Source of the DNA: Blattamonas nauphoetae
Taxonomy: Eukaryota > Preaxostyla > Oxymonadida
NCBI GenBank assembly: GCA_033064195.1
Contig: JARBJD010000058.1
Location: forward strand, 1-64,000
Length of the DNA: 64,000 nucleotides
Direction: 5' to 3'
The translations under genes and the position numbers were made by a program. This document shows positions 62,395-64,000 of the stretch, one piece after another (position 1 is the stretch's first letter; the number at the start of each line of letters is the position of its first letter). The notes beneath the pieces are model-generated. The model saw nothing but the letters and a program-made list of their open reading frames with translations. It had not been told where the DNA came from and did not search any database.

Positions 62395-64000
62395 ATGGCT
62401 GATCAATACGATGAGGAGGATTATAGCGAAGATTATGACGATGAGGAAGATGATGTGAGAACAAAACGACCACATCCTGCAGCCGGCCTTTTCGATGATG
62501 CTGCTTCAGAAGCTGACGAAGAGGACGAAGAATATGAAGATGCAGACGATCTTATTAATGGTTGTATGAATATTTCTGAACATTATCTGTGTTTTATCTT
62601 GTACCAGTGATATCCCAATCGCCTCTCATCTTCACCTTCTTTATTAGGACAAACTGCCAACCAAAGGGAACTTAATCAAGCAGAAAGAGAAGCTATTCGT
62701 CGAAGAGAAATGAATAGGAGACATAAAATCGATTATGAGGGCATGACTGAAGAAGCATTGGCTGAGCGCTTTGCTCGTCATGAAAAGTCTGTCTCCTTCG
62801 TCCCTTTAACCCACCTCCTCCAGCCAAGAGGATATGTCAGCTGCTCGAGGGTTTGGATCTACGAGTCGAACGGCCGTTCTCCCAACAAAAGATCAAAAGC
62901 TCTGGATGGTCCGCACAAAGGTATAGCCATCTTCTATTCGCTAAACTTTGACTGCCACCTCATTCAATCCAGCGAGGATGTGAGCGGGAGGCTGTGATCA
63001 CTCTCATGAACAAGTTCGTCCAGGAGAAGAGGAAGGGCCTCAACCCGCTCATGCGCTCGGCTGCTGCCCTCGACTCGATTGTCGGGAACATCTTCATCGA
63101 GGCCCCCACTGTCAACATCGTGACTTCAGTATGCCCTCCTTTTGATTACCCTCTCGCTCGCCCAGATGATCCAGGGGCTCGAGCTCTTCTTCAACACGCC
63201 CCCCGTCCTCGTCCCCGCCAGCGAGATGGCCAACATGATCGACTCCGGCGGGCGCAACATCATCTCCGAAGAAGACCGCCTGCTGGAGGAGCTTGAGATT
63301 GGGAACTACGTCCGCGTCCGCCGCGGGCTGTACAAAGGCGATCTTGCCCAGGTGATCGGGCGAGACCGCACGAGGCAGGTTGTCGTTGTGCGTCTGCTGC
63401 CGCGTCTCGACTACATCCACCTTCAGCAGCGGGAGCGGGACACTCAGGCGAAGTCGGCGAGAGTGGAAGGAGCGGAGGACGAGCCTGCCCAGCCGAAGCG
63501 TGCCCCTCCGCGCCAGCCTCGCATCCGCCCGCCGGCTGCCTTCTTCGACCCGCGCGAGGCCCTGCGGATGGGACTGGAAGTGCGAGAGGACCAGCAGCGC
63601 CCCGGGAACTTCCATTTGGGGTCGATGGTGTTCGAGAACGGGCTCCTGAAGAAGGCGTTCAAGGAGAACTGGCTGGACGTGCGGAACGTGATCCCGACGC
63701 AGGCCGAGCTGGAGGTGTTCTTCCGCACGACAGACGAGATCACCGACGACTTCATCGCCCCTCCGAAGCGCGCTGTGCCGGCGGACAAGCTGTCGAAAGG
63801 CGAGATCATCATTGTGCAGGCGGGAGATCTACGCAACATCCGCGGACGGGTGACGCAGGTGATGGACGAGCAGGTGACGATGACGCCGCTGGACGAGGGG
63901 CTCACCGGCGACATCACGCTTCTCTTTGCGCAGGTCGTCAAGTACTTCGCGGAGGGCGACCCTGTTGTTGTGGCGTCGGGGGTGGACGAGGGCAAGGAGG
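62395..64000 (+). CDS. SPT5: Transcription elongation factor SPT5, 5' part (runs off the window)
   Basis: Exons are 62395-62560, 62648-62786, 62824-62920, 62973-63128 and 63166 onward; the frame is open to 64000. An acidic N-terminus (YDEEDYSEDYDDEEDD) leads to the NGN domain (DQKLWMVRTKRGCEREAVIT, LMNKFVQEKRKG, VGNIFIEAPTVNIVTS). A first KOW region follows (YVRVRRGLYKGDLAQVIGRD) and a second (GEIIIVQAGDLRNIRGRVTQ). SPT5 forms DSIF with SPT4 on RNA polymerase II and controls pausing and processivity. GC content rises strongly in the fifth exon. The later KOWs and C-terminal repeats lie outside the window. Confidence 0.92.

Noticed and set aside
1-64000. Bacterial origin of the PKS region
   Set aside because: Flanking genes with eukaryotic introns on both sides and the MPT domain type argue for nuclear DNA; no operon structure or ribosome-binding pattern is seen.

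Overview
This is nuclear DNA of a unicellular eukaryote. Conserved genes (SPT5, DRG1, PIG-T, GFAT, FKBP, RidA, a USP) carry many very short GT-AG introns (about 31-120 bases), use the standard stop codons and are packed tightly, with several head-to-head pairs only 30-90 bases apart. The coiled-coil family with SPRY or armadillo-like tails at 12-17.6 kb resembles, from memory, a large family in the oxymonad Blattamonas nauphoetae (Preaxostyla). The organism assignment is therefore an inference, not a database result.

Layout. 1-9.2 kb: part of a Polinton/Maverick, with packaging ATPase, retroviral-type integrase, protein-primed DNA polymerase B and small ORFs; its left end lies outside the window. 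9.2-10.7 kb: non-coding DNA with a dense cluster of palindromes and relic gene pieces. 10.7-17.6 kb: three related genes (copies A, B, C). A 1-kb TA-flanked inverted-repeat transposon, carrying a spliced ORF, sits in the upstream region of copy A, and copy B shows the empty site. 17.9-22.7 kb: an amino acid transporter, a proline-rich protein and a ubiquitin protease.

22.7-43.7 kb is the most unusual part. One intronless 3343-residue gene encodes a complete reducing polyketide synthase (KS-AT-DH-MT-ER-KR-ACP), followed after the ACP by a second acyltransferase that looks like the malonyl/palmitoyl transferase (MPT) of fungal fatty acid synthase beta. The MPT end of this gene, all of the adjacent GFAT gene and the tip of a third gene are duplicated 8.4 kb downstream (31292-35330 and 39676-43716). 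A Crinkler/RHS-type (CR) protein gene lies between the copies. The second copy leaves an orphan MPT ORF and an intact GFAT, whereas the first GFAT copy carries a one-base frameshift.

43.8-64 kb: ordinary housekeeping genes. In order these are a Pho88/SND3-like membrane protein, an F-box/LRR protein with an MGCC lipidation motif, PIG-T, a Pro/Gln-rich protein, an FKBP-TPR immunophilin, a deoxynucleoside kinase-like protein, an F-box/RCC1-like protein, a two-TM protein, DRG1, RidA, a UBL-UAS protein, a METTL21-type methyltransferase, a RUN-domain protein and the 5' part of SPT5.

Gene models were built by eye from splice sites, reading frame and family conservation; exon edges may be off by a few bases. 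No rRNA, CRISPR array or convincing tRNA gene was seen.
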